From Dolichospermum sp. FACHB-1091 (GTDB lineage: Bacteria; Cyanobacteriota; Cyanobacteriia; Cyanobacteriales; Nostocaceae), in the NCBI RefSeq assembly GCF_014697585.1, contig NZ_JACJSB010000003.1, forward strand, positions 124,001-188,000: a DNA stretch of 64,000 nucleotides, written 5' to 3'. The notes beneath the pieces were generated by a model. That model made no database searches and was not told the origin of the DNA. It saw only the letters and a list, made by a program, of their open reading frames with translations. Positions 8,519 through 17,498 of this stretch are shown piece by piece. The position numbers and the translations under genes were made by a program. Within the stretch, counting starts at the first letter, position 1. The number at the start of each line of letters is the position of its first letter.

Positions 8519-9212
8519 ATTTTTGATTAGTTATCTTTTTAAAGTGAGATATTAGTTCCATATTTAACTATTAAACTGTGATGTGCTATACAAAATTGTA
8601 ATTTATTTTAATAAAAATCTACCTCAAGATAGATGAAAATATAATTTCTTTCTCATTGGCATTGGTTTGGGATTGGTGTAATAACCACATACCTAGCTAC
8701 CTCCCCGCCAGCGATTAGCAGGTTAGGATATACTTCATATAATTATAAATATCTGTATAAATGCCGAGATTTATATTAAATGTTATTAAGTATGGATTAA
8801 GGATTTCGCGGATTTTTAAGACAAAAAAGTGCCTGGTTTTGGCTAATGGTGTCTCAAAATGAATTGCATTTTCCTTTGTCGGATTTGGAAAATTGAGGAT
8901 ATCCAGACAGTTTTAACTGTTCCCTGTTCCCTGTTCCCTCCCCTCACAGACAACTTTTATGGCTACGCCACGCAGGCTATCAGCAAGCCCTAAGTATACA
9001 GAGATGTTGGTGAAATTACAGCATTTTTCATGTATTTGTACCACACGCTAATTTTTCTATTCCTTTCTTCCTTTGCGTCTTTGCGCCTTTGCGTGAGATA
9101 TAAAATGTGGTTCATTTACCCGAAAATCGCTGTAAAAACTTAATCATCAATCTCTATCTGAAAAAAACCTCATGTTGCTATAGTTTTTAATAACTATCAA
9201 TCATCAGCAGTT
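8519..9212. other. Intergenic region upstream of urtA, repeat-bearing, no gene
   Basis: 694 bases between divergent urtA and the YciI-like gene. Contains AT-rich promoter DNA next to urtA, two to three CTGTTCCCTGTTCCC heptamer units near 8920-8940, a small dispersed repeat (GGCTACGCCACGCAGGCTAT near 8961), and a TTTGCGTCTTTGCGCCTTTG piece near 9075 that recurs elsewhere in the window. No open frame with coding character seen. Confidence 0.6.
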
Positions 9213-9482
9213 ATGACAAAATACATAATGTGGGGAAGTTACTGTGAAGACGTATTAACGAAACGTGAACCCTATCGTCAAGATCACTTAGCAGGATTAG
9301 CAAAACAGAAGCAAGCGGGGATTTTGATTACTATTGGACCGACAAAAGATGTAACTCAAGTTTTTGCTATTTATGAAGCCGAAGACGAAAACACCGTTCG
9401 TCAATTAGTGGAATCTGATCCCTATTGGCAAAACGGTATTTGGATAGAGTATTCTGTTAAGGAGTGGATTCAAGCTTTTTAG
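9213..9482 (+). CDS. YciI-like domain protein
   Basis: 89 residues, a normal single-domain YciI/YCII protein (ferredoxin-like dimeric alpha-beta barrel). N-terminal MTKYIMWGSYCEDVLTKREP, then the conserved R-x-x-HL (HLAGLAKQKQAG, about 25-36), a GPT turn, and the VFAIYEAEDENTVRQLVESD segment followed by DPYWQNGIW typical of the family. The biochemical role of most family members is unknown; some act in aromatic degradation. Soluble, no signal sequence. It stands alone, convergent with the small membrane protein at 9557. Confidence 0.75.
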   Translation: MTKYIMWGSYCEDVLTKREPYRQDHLAGLAKQKQAGILITIGPTKDVTQVFAIYEAEDENTVRQLVESDPYWQNGIWIEYSVKEWIQAF

Positions 9483-9556
9483 TCAATTTGCACAATTTTT
9501 AACAAAGATTCTCACAAAGATAATTAATTCATAATTGGTTGGTAATTATGAATTAA

Positions 9557-9754
9557 TTATCCTTTCAACGCTTTTCTAAAATTGCGACGATAGGATGGAT
9601 TAGCCAAAAATAAAGCAGGCCACAACAAAGCTAAACCTATGCGGTTGGGTAAAGTTTGGTTAAAATTAGTTCTGTTAAATCCAGTCCAAAATTTCCACAC
9701 ACCACCAACATAAATCACGATTAGTCCAAAAATAAGTAATTTGATCATTATCAT
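9557..9754 (-). CDS. Small conserved membrane protein
   Basis: 65 residues from ATG 9754, chosen because AAGAGAG lies about 7 bases upstream; a longer frame to 9787 would begin inside a region that lacks a ribosome site. One N-terminal transmembrane helix (IKLLIFGLIVIYVGGVWKFW), an Asn/Thr-rich turn (GFNRTNFNQTLPNRIG), a second hydrophobic helix (LALLWPALFLA), and a basic tail NPSYRRNFRKALKG. I do not recognise a named family; similar two-helix proteins with this basic tail are common in cyanobacteria. Its upstream side abuts repeat copy B, whose left end is 34 bases away, so the promoter probably lies close to or within the repeat. Confidence 0.6.
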   Translation of the reverse strand: MIMIKLLIFGLIVIYVGGVWKFWTGFNRTNFNQTLPNRIGLALLWPALFLANPSYRRNFRKALKG

Positions 9755-9787
9755 CAACTCTCTTAATCTAGGAAAGGGGAAAGCCAA

Positions 9788-9938
9788 CTAAGTAGGTTGG
9801 CGTTAAAAATTGTTGTTATGACAAGGGAACAGGGAACAGGGAACAGGGAAGAGGCTTCGCCGTGAGCGTCAGCCGAACGGTTTTGGGTAACTTTACTTTT
9901 CGTTATATATTTCGGTTTTTTTCCGTTCACCTACTTAG
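9788..9938. repeat. MITE-like element, AAGTAGGT family, copy B
   Basis: Bounded by AACTAAGTAGGT on the left and ACCTACTTAGTT on the right, a perfect 12-bp inverted repeat when flanks are included. Inside: GCGTTAAAAATTGTTGTTAT, about 3 GGGAACA heptamers, a small dispersed repeat (GGCTTCGCCGTGAGCGTCAG CCGAACGG) and the shared right arm. Too short to encode a transposase. Confidence 0.85.
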
Positions 9939-9972
9939 TTAAACGCAATTAATTAGGGTTTGTCAAAAATCA

Positions 9973-10647
9973 CTATGGGTGGATTTGACTCAAAATAAAG
10001 CGCAGACGGTCATAATCATCCTTGAGTAATATACTCAGGTGTCGTCCGGCTTTAATCAACCATTCTCGCTCAGTTTTGCGTAACTGATACACTCCACGTA
10101 TAGCTGCTGCGGCCAGAGAATCTACTGGCGCACCATTAATCATCAGCAATGTTCGCAGAAAATCCAAATCTTCAGTAAACTGAATAATGGCCTCCGGTTG
10201 ACAGCGATAAACGGCTTGGTGAATTTGTGGGGGACGAGGTGGCAAATATTGATACATCTTGCCATGATGACTATTTATAGATTTTTCCTCAAATCCCACA
10301 ATTGCGGCTCTAAATTCAGTTTTTAGCATAGCAAATATTTGGGGTTGTTCCTCACGCAAAGCTTCTAAGGATAACCCTAAAGCAACTGCCCGATGTACAG
10401 AATCAACAGGCATAGTTGTGGCATGATAGACTATAGCATAAACTTGATTACCAGATTCTTCATCCACAGCACTCACCCAACTACCAAAAGGTGGCATTGG
10501 TGGGAAACTCAAGTCTTCCGGTTCTAAACACTGAGCTAAAAATTCTGTAGTGTTGGTTTCAATTACTTCCGCAAAATGTTGAGAATAGCGATTACTAGGT
10601 GGCAATCCGCTATCACCCGTAGTGAACTGTGGTAAAGGTAAACGCAT
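9973..10647 (-). CDS. Conserved cyanobacterial protein, probable HAS-barrel domain
   Basis: 224 residues from ATG 10647 (MRLPLPQF); a TTG two codons upstream is less likely. The N-terminal half (about 10-115: AEVIETNTTEFLAQCLEPED, FGSWVSAVDEESGNQVYAIV) resembles the small beta barrel found at the start of HerA-type ATPases (HAS barrel), here without the ATPase. The middle has a YQYLPPRPPQIHQAVYRC segment; the C-terminal half (DFLRTLLMINGAPVDSLAAA onwards) is helical. No signal or membrane segments. Function is unknown; the domain name is my recollection of how such proteins are annotated. It is followed by repeat copy B and preceded by an inverted-repeat element and ndhS. Confidence 0.55.
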   Translation of the reverse strand: MRLPLPQFTTGDSGLPPSNRYSQHFAEVIETNTTEFLAQCLEPEDLSFPPMPPFGSWVSAVDEESGNQVYAIVYHATTMPVDSVHRAVALGLSLEALREEQPQIFAMLKTEFRAAIVGFEEKSINSHHGKMYQYLPPRPPQIHQAVYRCQPEAIIQFTEDLDFLRTLLMINGAPVDSLAAAAIRGVYQLRKTEREWLIKAGRHLSILLKDDYDRLRFILSQIHP

Positions 10648-10710
10648 GAACAATTAAGAATTAAAAAAGGACGACACGCAAGTGTCACAAAAAATTATCA
10701 TCTTTTCTTT

Positions 10711-10778
10711 GTAGTCAGGGCTTTAGCCCTGATTTTGTCCCCATAGCGTCTCAAAAAGAGGACTAAAGTCCTGACTAC
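10711..10778. repeat. 68-bp inverted-repeat element with two internal hairpins
   Basis: Left arm GTAGTCAGGGCTTTAGCCCT, right arm AGGACTAAAGTCCTGACTAC. The arms are inverted copies of each other (17-18 of 20 positions) and each arm is itself a small hairpin (AGGGCTTTAGCCCT and AGGACTAAAGTCCT). The base changes in one half-arm are matched in its partner half, which keeps the hairpins paired. Lies between ndhS and the HAS-barrel gene. Confidence 0.7.
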
Positions 10779-10845
10779 GATCTCATGTATTATGCAAGTT
10801 GCGTGTCTAGAATTTAATATTTACTAATGACCACTGACTAACTTG

Positions 10846-11043
10846 CTATTTCCCCTTTTTCTGGACTGTAGTTTCCACAGATTCTAATTCTGGGAGACGG
10901 AAAGTAATTATTTTATCCCAATTACCACCTTCAAATAGTACAGCCACTTTACCATCACTAACTCGTTGTACAAGTCCTTCAGAGCGATAATATATATCAG
11001 CGGGATTTTTGACGCGAACAGTTGTTCCTGGCAGGATCATCAT
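10846..11043 (-). CDS. ndhS: NAD(P)H-quinone oxidoreductase subunit S
   Basis: 65 residues, the normal size for cyanobacterial NdhS. Small SH3-like fold: [53 protein letters not shown] are all recognisable. NdhS is a peripheral stromal/cytoplasmic subunit of NDH-1 near the ferredoxin-binding site and helps cyclic electron flow and respiration at the thylakoid membrane. Start could be either of two consecutive ATGs (11043 or 11040). A GGAGG-like AGGAGGGTAAATATA sits just upstream. Single gene, as commonly found. Confidence 0.88.
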   Translation of the reverse strand: MMILPGTTVRVKNPADIYYRSEGLVQRVSDGKVAVLFEGGNWDKIITFRLPELESVETTVQKKGK

Positions 11044-11169
11044 ATTATATTTACCCTCCTTGATTTCCTATTTCTAGCTTAATGCTTTTAGGGAGGAATG
11101 AGTGTCAATATTTTTAGGCCGCAGATGTTAATATTCGACTATATCGGACTAGATTTTTGTGATTTAAAC

Positions 11170-12480
11170 TCAATACTTTTGACGTTGACGATAATTAGCT
11201 ACAGATTCTACTATACCAATAGCAATAAAGTTAGTCAACATGGCCGATCGCCCATAACTCATCCATGGTAAAGGAATTCCTGCCACTGGTGCTAAACCCA
11301 CGGTCATGCCAACATTAACAATAAGTTGAAACACAATCATGGATAAAACGCCAATGGCTAAAAGCGAACCAAAGTTATCTTTAGCGGTTTGTGCTACATG
11401 AAGTAAGCGCAAACAAATTAAGCAAAAGATAGATAGTAAAATTAAGCAGCCCACAATGCCAAATTCTTCAGCAACGGCCGAAAAAATAAAGTCTGTATGT
11501 TGTTCAGGAACGAAATTCAGTTGAGTCATAGGACCTTTAAATAAACCCCAGCCCCAAATTTCACCAGCACCAATAGCAATACGCGATTGAATTAAGTGAT
11601 AACCCGCACCCAGAGGATCATGTTCAGGGTTAATAAATACACTCAACCGATTTTTTTGATATTCTTTCAATATATGATTCCAGGCAAAAATACCTAATTC
11701 ACCACCGAGCATATTTAAACATAATGAACCAATAGCAGCAATACCAAATCTCTTCCAGGGCAGACTAAACCAACCGACTATTCCCATGGCCACTGCCCAT
11801 ATTAAACCTAATATACTCAATGATATTTCTTTAGATAACATTATGGGTGTTGATAATGGCCAAGATATACTAAATAAGATGGCGGCTATGACAGGGGAAA
11901 TCATGAGTATTAACCAGCCGGGGTTAGCATTTGCCCAATACAACATTCCCAGAAATATAGCCCCAAATACAAGAGATGTGGCTAAGTCTGGCTGTAAAAA
12001 TACCAATGCCCAAGGTATAGCCGTAATTGCCAAAACCCGGAAAACACTTTCCAGTGTGGAGGCTGTAGACCTATGTAATAAAGCAGCTAAGGTGATAATT
12101 AATCCTATCTTGGCAAATTCCGAGGGTTGGACATTAAAACCAGCTATACTAATCCAACGCTGTGCGCCTTTGGCACTAGTGCCGGCAAACATGACCGCTA
12201 TTAAACTAAAGTTAGTTAGCCCGTAAATAAACCAATGCCATTGTATTAGATTTTCGTAACGACAACGAGCTAAAAATAAGGCGATAGTTGAGCCAATACC
12301 GGCTATTAACCAGTGCCACCACCAGTCGGTTACAGGTTGGTTGAGTTCTGTACTCAGAATCATCAGCCCACCAAACATACTAACGGCAACGGGTAAAAAA
12401 AACAATAGCCCGTCCATTTGTTGCCAAGGCTTGAGCCAATATTGCCAACGCATTTTCGGGAAAGAAGGTTTTGATAACAT
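11170..12480 (-). CDS. rodA: Rod shape-determining protein RodA (SEDS glycosyltransferase)
   Basis: 436 residues with about ten membrane helices. SEDS family signatures: GAQRWISIAGFNVQPSEFAK (the QPSE-K motif around residues 110-128), a periplasmic loop KNRLSVFINPEHDPLGAGYH with the conserved D in the DP-G-Y segment, and the C-terminal AGIPLPWMSYGRSAMLTNF. SEDS proteins polymerise lipid II glycan strands for cell elongation with a partner class B PBP, which is not in the window. RodA rather than FtsW is chosen from the LVFLQPDLATSLVF and DFIFSAVAEEFGI context and overall similarity. Upstream is mrp on the same strand, 104 bases away with heptamer repeats between. Confidence 0.85.
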   Translation of the reverse strand: MLSKPSFPKMRWQYWLKPWQQMDGLLFFLPVAVSMFGGLMILSTELNQPVTDWWWHWLIAGIGSTIALFLARCRYENLIQWHWFIYGLTNFSLIAVMFAGTSAKGAQRWISIAGFNVQPSEFAKIGLIITLAALLHRSTASTLESVFRVLAITAIPWALVFLQPDLATSLVFGAIFLGMLYWANANPGWLILMISPVIAAILFSISWPLSTPIMLSKEISLSILGLIWAVAMGIVGWFSLPWKRFGIAAIGSLCLNMLGGELGIFAWNHILKEYQKNRLSVFINPEHDPLGAGYHLIQSRIAIGAGEIWGWGLFKGPMTQLNFVPEQHTDFIFSAVAEEFGIVGCLILLSIFCLICLRLLHVAQTAKDNFGSLLAIGVLSMIVFQLIVNVGMTVGLAPVAGIPLPWMSYGRSAMLTNFIAIGIVESVANYRQRQKY

Positions 12481-12584
12481 TGTGTGAGGCGGAGGGCTTT
12501 AAAGGGGTACTGGGTAATTGGTAAGGGGTAATTGGTAATGGGTAATTGGTAATAAATTATTCCCAATCACCTCTTCCCAAAATT

Positions 12585-13655
12585 CTATGTCAAGGCATTA
12601 ACTGATACTTTACCTGCTACAGTAAGAGCGATCGCTGTTAAGGCTTTAGCTGCGGCTGTGTCAGGTTCACCAATAACTATTGGTACACCATTATCACCGC
12701 CTATTCTCGTAGAAATCTCTAATGGTACACATCCTAATAAGGGGACTCCTAATTCTGTGGCTGTTTTAGAACCACCCCCAGAACCAAAAATGTCATATTG
12801 TTTATCTGGTTGATCTGGGGGTATAAAATAGCTCATATTTTCCACAATTCCCAAAACTGGTACATTTAACTGCTGGAACATCCGTAAACCCTTACGGGAA
12901 TCCAACAGGGAAACAGTTTGTGGTGTAGTCACAATTACAACCCCTGCCATGGGTACAGCTTGGGTTAAAGTTAATTGAGCATCTCCTGTTCCTGGTGGCA
13001 TATCCACAATCAGATAATCCAATTCTCCCCATTCTACTTGATAGAGAAACTGCCGAATTACACCATTGAGCATGGGACCACGCCAAATGACAGGCTGATC
13101 TTTATCAATTAAGAAGCCCATAGAAACTAGTTTAACACCATGATTAAATGCTGGTTCGAGAATGTCGCGGCCATCACTGGAACGAACATTAATTTCAGCG
13201 TCACTCAAACCCAACATGGTGGGATCATTTGGTCCGTAAATATCCGCGTCTAATAAACCGACTTTAGCCCCGGTTTGTGCTAAAGCAACTGCAATATTTA
13301 CCGCCACTGTACTTTTACCAACACCACCTTTACCGCTAGAAACAGCAATAATATTTTTCACTCCGGGAACACCATTGCGGTCTGGTAAGCTTTTTTGCTG
13401 GGGTGTTTCTGCTGTGACTTCTATAATTACATCTGTGACACCGGGCAACTTTTTAACAGCTTTTTGACAATCTTCAACTATAAATTCCCTGAGAGGACAA
13501 GCAGGGGTAGTTAACACCAAAGTGAAACTAACCTGGCCACCGTCAATTTTAACGTTGCGAATCATGTTTAGTTCTACCAGACTTTTACGAAGTTCTGGAT
13601 CTTCTACTGGTCGCAACACTTCCAGGACTGAATGGGAATCTAAGACATCATACAT
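12585..13655 (-). CDS. mrp: Mrp/NBP35-family ATP-binding iron-sulfur carrier
   Basis: 356 residues. N-terminal MIP18/DUF59 domain (about 8-80, with TTPACPLREFI carrying the conserved Cys53), then a P-loop ATPase with the deviant Walker A GKGGVGKST at 108-116, the ADIYGPNDPTMLG switch region and the YLIVDMPPGTGDAQLTL motif. The family binds and transfers iron-sulfur clusters in the cytoplasm (ApbC/Mrp). The usual C-terminal CxxC is not obvious; Cys appears singly in LGCVPLE. Start at 13655 fits the conserved N-terminus. Located between rodA and a MITE that separates it from the SRPBCC gene. Confidence 0.88.
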   Translation of the reverse strand: MYDVLDSHSVLEVLRPVEDPELRKSLVELNMIRNVKIDGGQVSFTLVLTTPACPLREFIVEDCQKAVKKLPGVTDVIIEVTAETPQQKSLPDRNGVPGVKNIIAVSSGKGGVGKSTVAVNIAVALAQTGAKVGLLDADIYGPNDPTMLGLSDAEINVRSSDGRDILEPAFNHGVKLVSMGFLIDKDQPVIWRGPMLNGVIRQFLYQVEWGELDYLIVDMPPGTGDAQLTLTQAVPMAGVVIVTTPQTVSLLDSRKGLRMFQQLNVPVLGIVENMSYFIPPDQPDKQYDIFGSGGGSKTATELGVPLLGCVPLEISTRIGGDNGVPIVIGEPDTAAAKALTAIALTVAGKVSVNALT

Positions 13656-13728
13656 AATGTGTTTACCGTTGCTGCTTCTATAAAGCTTAAAAAATTTTCA
13701 TTGATAGATGAATCTTAACTTTATTGGG

Positions 13729-13821
13729 TAGGACTTACGCACAAGTCACGGAATAATGAACCACGAAGGAACGAAGAGAACGAAGAAAAGAGGGTTTGAG
13801 AGATATTTTGCGTAAGTCCTG
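13729..13821. mobile_element. 93-bp MITE with 5-bp target duplication, copy 1
   Basis: Terminal inverted repeats AGGACTTACGCA / TGCGTAAGTCCT, with core AACCACGAAGGAACGAAGAG AACGAAG. Flanked by TTGGG at 13724-13728 and again at 13822-13826, a perfect 5-bp duplication once one base at each end is counted as element. No coding capacity. A second copy with the same ends lies at 45170-45285. Confidence 0.85.
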
Positions 13822-13859
13822 TTGGGGTCATTAGTCATTGGTCAAGAATTTCCCAGACT

Positions 13860-14390
13860 CTAAAAATCAAAGCAGCCACCATGTAAAGATTTTTTATGGG
13901 ATAATCCAGGATTTTCTACAGATTCTATCAGCGCTCTAGCCACCCGATCTACATAAGGACGAGATAAAGACCAAATGAGGGGGGATAACCAACCACGCAA
14001 AGTCACAGAATAAGATAAGTAAGATCCGCAAAGGGTTGATTCTACTTGGTATATTACTCTTTCTTCTATACCAGGAATTGCTAAAACCCGGATACTTAAC
14101 GTCTGTTTAGGACTGACTCGTTCTACAAAAATCCGAATCGGAATTGGCCAAAACCTTGTCACTGCTTGAAAAATTAAGCCCGGCTTGGGGACTAATCCTA
14201 AGGGAACATTGGTACTTTTAAGTAGGGGATGCCAGGAAACATCTGTTAAATCTACGACTTTTTGCCAAAGTTCATCTACGGAGGCAGAACTGATTTCTCG
14301 ATAGGTTCGCACTAGGGACGCACAAAACCGCCGACGTTTACCGTGGATGAGTTTGGATAACCAATTTGGTATGATTTTGATCTGCTGCAT
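13860..14390 (-). CDS. SRPBCC-fold protein
   Basis: 176 residues. After a basic N-terminus (KIIPNWLSKLIHGKRRRFCA) the region from about 25 to 150 has the polyketide-cyclase/START-like pattern: SASVDELWQKVVDLTDVSWH, PGLIFQAVTRFWPIPIRIFV, LSIRVLAIPGIEERVIYQVE, GSYLSYSVTLRGWLSPLIWS and a final helix YVDRVARALIESVE. The fold binds hydrophobic ligands; substrate here is unknown. No signal sequence. Start at 14390 gives MQQIKIIP; there is no strong ribosome site. It stands alone downstream (on its strand) of an AT-rich 351-base gap. Confidence 0.7.
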   Translation of the reverse strand: MQQIKIIPNWLSKLIHGKRRRFCASLVRTYREISSASVDELWQKVVDLTDVSWHPLLKSTNVPLGLVPKPGLIFQAVTRFWPIPIRIFVERVSPKQTLSIRVLAIPGIEERVIYQVESTLCGSYLSYSVTLRGWLSPLIWSLSRPYVDRVARALIESVENPGLSHKKSLHGGCFDF

Positions 14391-14741
14391 ATAACCGTGA
14401 CAATGCTTAACATTGCTTGATATTTTGTCTGGTAACTATGACTGTTGAAAAAATTGTACTCAAACTCCTCCTTGTGAAAAAAACTATGGAGAAAGTCTGT
14501 AAACAAAATCATAAGATTATTTGTATAACTAGGAAAATGATCCCTCAGATATGATATCTGTGGATAAGAATAACTTTCCGTGCTAAAGGAGATTGACAGG
14601 CGTTTTGAACGGTTGTGTTTTCACCTCTAATAAAAAGCTGTTCTGACAGATTAAGCCGGATTTTTGACTCTGACTGCTGACAAGTTTTGACAACAAAAAT
14701 TTGTAATTGTTTAGAAATTGTAATTTTAGGTTCGGGAATCT
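14391..14741. other. Divergent promoter region between SRPBCC gene and hemF
   Basis: 351 AT-rich bases without an open frame of coding character. The hemF-proximal part has TTGACAAC near 14685 and AATTGTAATTTTAGG near 14717, which could be promoter elements, but no confident pair with correct spacing was found. Confidence 0.4.
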
Positions 14742-15788
14742 ATGTTAACCAACTCACAAACCCCCACTATCACAAAAGAATCATCTAATTTTCTCCCTGG
14801 TGTCAATGCTCAGGCTAGAGTTAGTCAGTTTATGCAGTATGTTCAAGACCAAATTACCCAGGGTTTAGAAAAATTAGATGGTGTTGGTAAGTTTCAGGAA
14901 GATAGTTGGCAGCGTCCAGAAGGGGGTGGTGGGCGATCGCGTGTACTACGAGATGGTAGAATATTTGAACAAGCTGGTGTGAATTTTTCTGAAGTTTGGG
15001 GTTCTCATTTACCACCTTCGATTTTAGTCCAACGTCCAGAAGCAGAAGGACATGGTTTTTACGCAACTGGTACTTCTTTGGTGTTACACCCACGCAATCC
15101 TTATGTACCTACGGTGCATTTGAATTACCGCTATTTTGAAGCAGGTCCTGTGTGGTGGTTTGGTGGTGGGGCAGATTTAACACCTTATTATCCCTTTGCT
15201 GAAGATGCAGTACACTTTCATAAGACTTTAAAACAAGCTTGTGATCAACATCATCCTGAATATTATCCTGTGTTTAAACGTTGGTGTGATGAGTATTTTT
15301 ATCTGAAACATCGGGGAGAAACACGGGGAATTGGCGGTTTATTTTTAGATTATCAAGATGGTCAAGGTTCTATATATCGCGGTCCAGATCCTCATGGGGA
15401 CGCTGCTATTTATAGTAATCAGGTGGGGGATTTACCATCACGCACTTGGGAAGATATATTTGCTTTGGTTCAAGACTGTGCTGGGGCATTTTTACCAGCC
15501 TATACCCCCATTGTACAACGTCGCCATGACATGGAATACGGCGATCGCCAACGGAATTTTCAATTATACCGTCGTGGTAGATATGTAGAATTTAATTTGG
15601 TTTATGACCGAGGAACAATTTTTGGACTCCAAACCAACGGTCGCACAGAATCAATTCTCATGTCTTTACCACCTTTAGTCCGTTGGGAATATGGCTATCA
15701 ACCAGAACCAAATTCTCCCGAAGCCGAGTTGTATGAGACTTTCCTTAAACCTCAAGATTGGATTAACTGGAAACCAATTCAAGAATAG
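14742..15788 (+). CDS. hemF: Oxygen-dependent coproporphyrinogen III oxidase
   Basis: 348 residues, normal for cyanobacterial HemF. Converts coproporphyrinogen III to protoporphyrinogen IX by two oxidative decarboxylations, feeding heme and chlorophyll. Highly conserved segments are intact: [74 protein letters not shown] and [20 protein letters not shown]. The His and Asp/Arg residues in these motifs form the active site. Cytoplasmic, no signal. Start ATG 14742 fits the usual N-terminus. Monocistronic; psb29 follows after 243 bases. Confidence 0.95.
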   Translation: MLTNSQTPTITKESSNFLPGVNAQARVSQFMQYVQDQITQGLEKLDGVGKFQEDSWQRPEGGGGRSRVLRDGRIFEQAGVNFSEVWGSHLPPSILVQRPEAEGHGFYATGTSLVLHPRNPYVPTVHLNYRYFEAGPVWWFGGGADLTPYYPFAEDAVHFHKTLKQACDQHHPEYYPVFKRWCDEYFYLKHRGETRGIGGLFLDYQDGQGSIYRGPDPHGDAAIYSNQVGDLPSRTWEDIFALVQDCAGAFLPAYTPIVQRRHDMEYGDRQRNFQLYRRGRYVEFNLVYDRGTIFGLQTNGRTESILMSLPPLVRWEYGYQPEPNSPEAELYETFLKPQDWINWKPIQE

Positions 15789-16031
15789 GCAGTTGATAAT
15801 TTATTGATAATTGATTGATAATTGACAGTTATCAACTTCCGGTTATTCGCCTAAAAAACCATGACACTAAAGGACATTTATAGGTAAGTATCATCCCATA
15901 TACATGATTTGATACTTACCTTAACTGTGGTGGGCTTACCCGGGAATATAGCTTCAAGAGAACTTGAACTATTTAGCCCTAATTGGTTCATACTAGAAAA
16001 TGGAAATACGTCCCTCTTAAAAATTCTCTTT

Positions 16032-16739
16032 GTGAATAACGTCCGTACAGTATCTGATACAAAAAAAACGTTCTACACCCTTCATACCAGGCCGATTAAT
16101 ACTATTTACCGCCGGGTAGTGGAAGAATTGATGGTAGAAATGCACCTACTGTCAGTCAATGTTGATTTTAGCTATGATGGGATTTATGCTTTGGGCGTTG
16201 TGACAACTTTTGACCGCTTCATGGCTGGCTACCAGCCAGAACAAGATCAAGAGTCAATTTTTCAAGCAATTTGTCACGCAGTGGAACAGGACCCCCACCG
16301 CTACCGACAAGATGCTTCTAGATTACAAGCTTTAGCGGCCAAGGTACCAGTTCAGGATTTAATTGTCGGTTTGAGTCAAGCAACTCTCTTAAATCAAGAT
16401 GCAGATTTACAAAGACAACTAGAGGCAATTGCAGCCAATTCTAACTTTAAATACAGTCGCTTATTTGCTATTGGTTTATTTGCATTATTGGCAGAATCTG
16501 CTCCGGCATTGGTCAAAGATGATACACAACGAACTGAAGCACTAAAAACGATAGCCAAAGGGTTACATCTTTCAGAAGACAAACTGATCAAAGATTTAGA
16601 ACTATACAGTTCTAACCTAGAAAAAATGGCGCAAGCACTCATCGTCATGGCAGATATATTGTCAGCAGACCGCAAAAAACGGGATCAACGACAACAACAA
16701 GCGGAGACAACTACCGCACCATCTAGAATCAATGAATAA
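16032..16739 (+). CDS. thf1: Psb29/Thf1 photosystem II biogenesis protein
   Basis: 235 residues. I chose GTG 16032 (reading MNNVRTVSDTKKTFYTLHTR) because this is the conserved N-terminus of the family; a longer in-frame extension to TTG/ATG 15909 lacks similarity. Key regions: PINTIYRRVVEELMVEMHLL, VDFSYDGIYALGVVTTFDRF MAGYQPE, then a helical body and a C-terminal coiled coil (KKRDQRQQQAETT). Known role: interacts with FtsH proteases and is needed for normal PSII repair and light acclimation. An STRR heptamer block starts 13 bases after the stop. Confidence 0.9.
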   Translation: MNNVRTVSDTKKTFYTLHTRPINTIYRRVVEELMVEMHLLSVNVDFSYDGIYALGVVTTFDRFMAGYQPEQDQESIFQAICHAVEQDPHRYRQDASRLQALAAKVPVQDLIVGLSQATLLNQDADLQRQLEAIAANSNFKYSRLFAIGLFALLAESAPALVKDDTQRTEALKTIAKGLHLSEDKLIKDLELYSSNLEKMAQALIVMADILSADRKKRDQRQQQAETTTAPSRINE

Positions 16740-16752
16740 GTAATGGATATCG

Positions 16753-16877
16753 GTGATAGGTGATAGGTGATAGGTGATAGGTGATAGGAAGTAATGACCA
16801 ATTACCAATTACCAATTACCAATTACCAATTACCAATTACCAATTACCAATTACCAATTACCAATTACCAATTACCA
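16753..16877. repeat. Two adjacent heptamer tandem arrays (STRR)
   Basis: GTGATAG repeated 5 times (16753-16787), then after a 13-base spacer ATTACCA repeated exactly 11 times without a mismatch (16801-16877). Heptamer arrays of this sort are known as STRR sequences in heterocystous cyanobacteria. The perfect identity implies recent expansion by slippage. Located between the convergent psb29 and holin-like genes, touching the latter's stop codon region. Confidence 0.95.
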
Positions 16878-16878
16878 G

Positions 16879-17247
16879 TTATACACCCAATAATTTGTAA
16901 ATAATATTATTGATAATAGTAAGTGCAAAAGCGCCTAAAATAGCACTCCAAATACCAAAACGCAAATAGAAACCATCTACCAACCAAGCAGCAATACTAA
17001 AACAAACAACAGCTATCATAAAGGTGAAGATACCAGATAATAAATCAAAACTGGCTAAACTTGGAACCACAAACAAAAGTTTGAGAATTGGCTTCACAAG
17101 TGCTGTAATAATACCTAAAACTGCTGCGGATAAAATCGCCTTTTCTGGAGTATCAATTTCCACTCCCAAAGGTAATTTACTAATAAAAAACAAACTAACA
17201 GCGGTGACTAACCAAACAATTAACAGCGTCGTAATATCCATTACCAT
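16879..17247 (-). CDS. Phage holin family (4-TM) membrane protein
   Basis: 122 residues, four predicted membrane helices (TLLIVWLVTAVSLFFISKLP; AAVLGIITALVKPILKLLFV; LLSGIFTFMIAVVCFSIAAW; FGIWSAILGAFALTIINNII). The VKPIL and AWLVDGF segments are typical of the 'mycobacterial 4 TMS phage holin' superfamily, which in cyanobacteria is a chromosomal, not phage, gene of unknown function. AGGGG sits about 5 bases upstream of the ATG at 17247; a second ATG lies two codons in. Its stop codon directly adjoins the ATTACCA array. No other phage gene is nearby. Confidence 0.75.
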   Translation of the reverse strand: MVMDITTLLIVWLVTAVSLFFISKLPLGVEIDTPEKAILSAAVLGIITALVKPILKLLFVVPSLASFDLLSGIFTFMIAVVCFSIAAWLVDGFYLRFGIWSAILGAFALTIINNIIYKLLGV

Positions 17248-17498
17248 AACCCCTGAAACGTAAATGGTGATTGGTGATAAATTACCTGGTTAACTTGGTT
17301 TTGTGGATGTAAAAATCTTTGTAGCTTAACCAATTATTTACAAATTAACAGAAGTTTTTTCCAGAACTGGAATTTATTCTAAATATCTTTAGGTTTACTG
17401 TCCTTATCAATAAAAATCTCCCCATAAACTCGTAATTGAGGAAAATATGGAGAGATATAATATAAACATACAAAAACAAAATTTCTGGCGAAATGGTA

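Noticed and set aside
8598-8692. Possible NtcA boxes upstream of urtA
   Set aside because: GTA-ATAACCACA-TAC near 8678 has a 9-base spacer instead of 8, and GTA at 8598 is followed by TAA rather than TAC; neither is a canonical site.
16801-16877. CRISPR or regulatory iterons
   Set aside because: Pure heptamer slippage array without spacers; no replication gene nearby.
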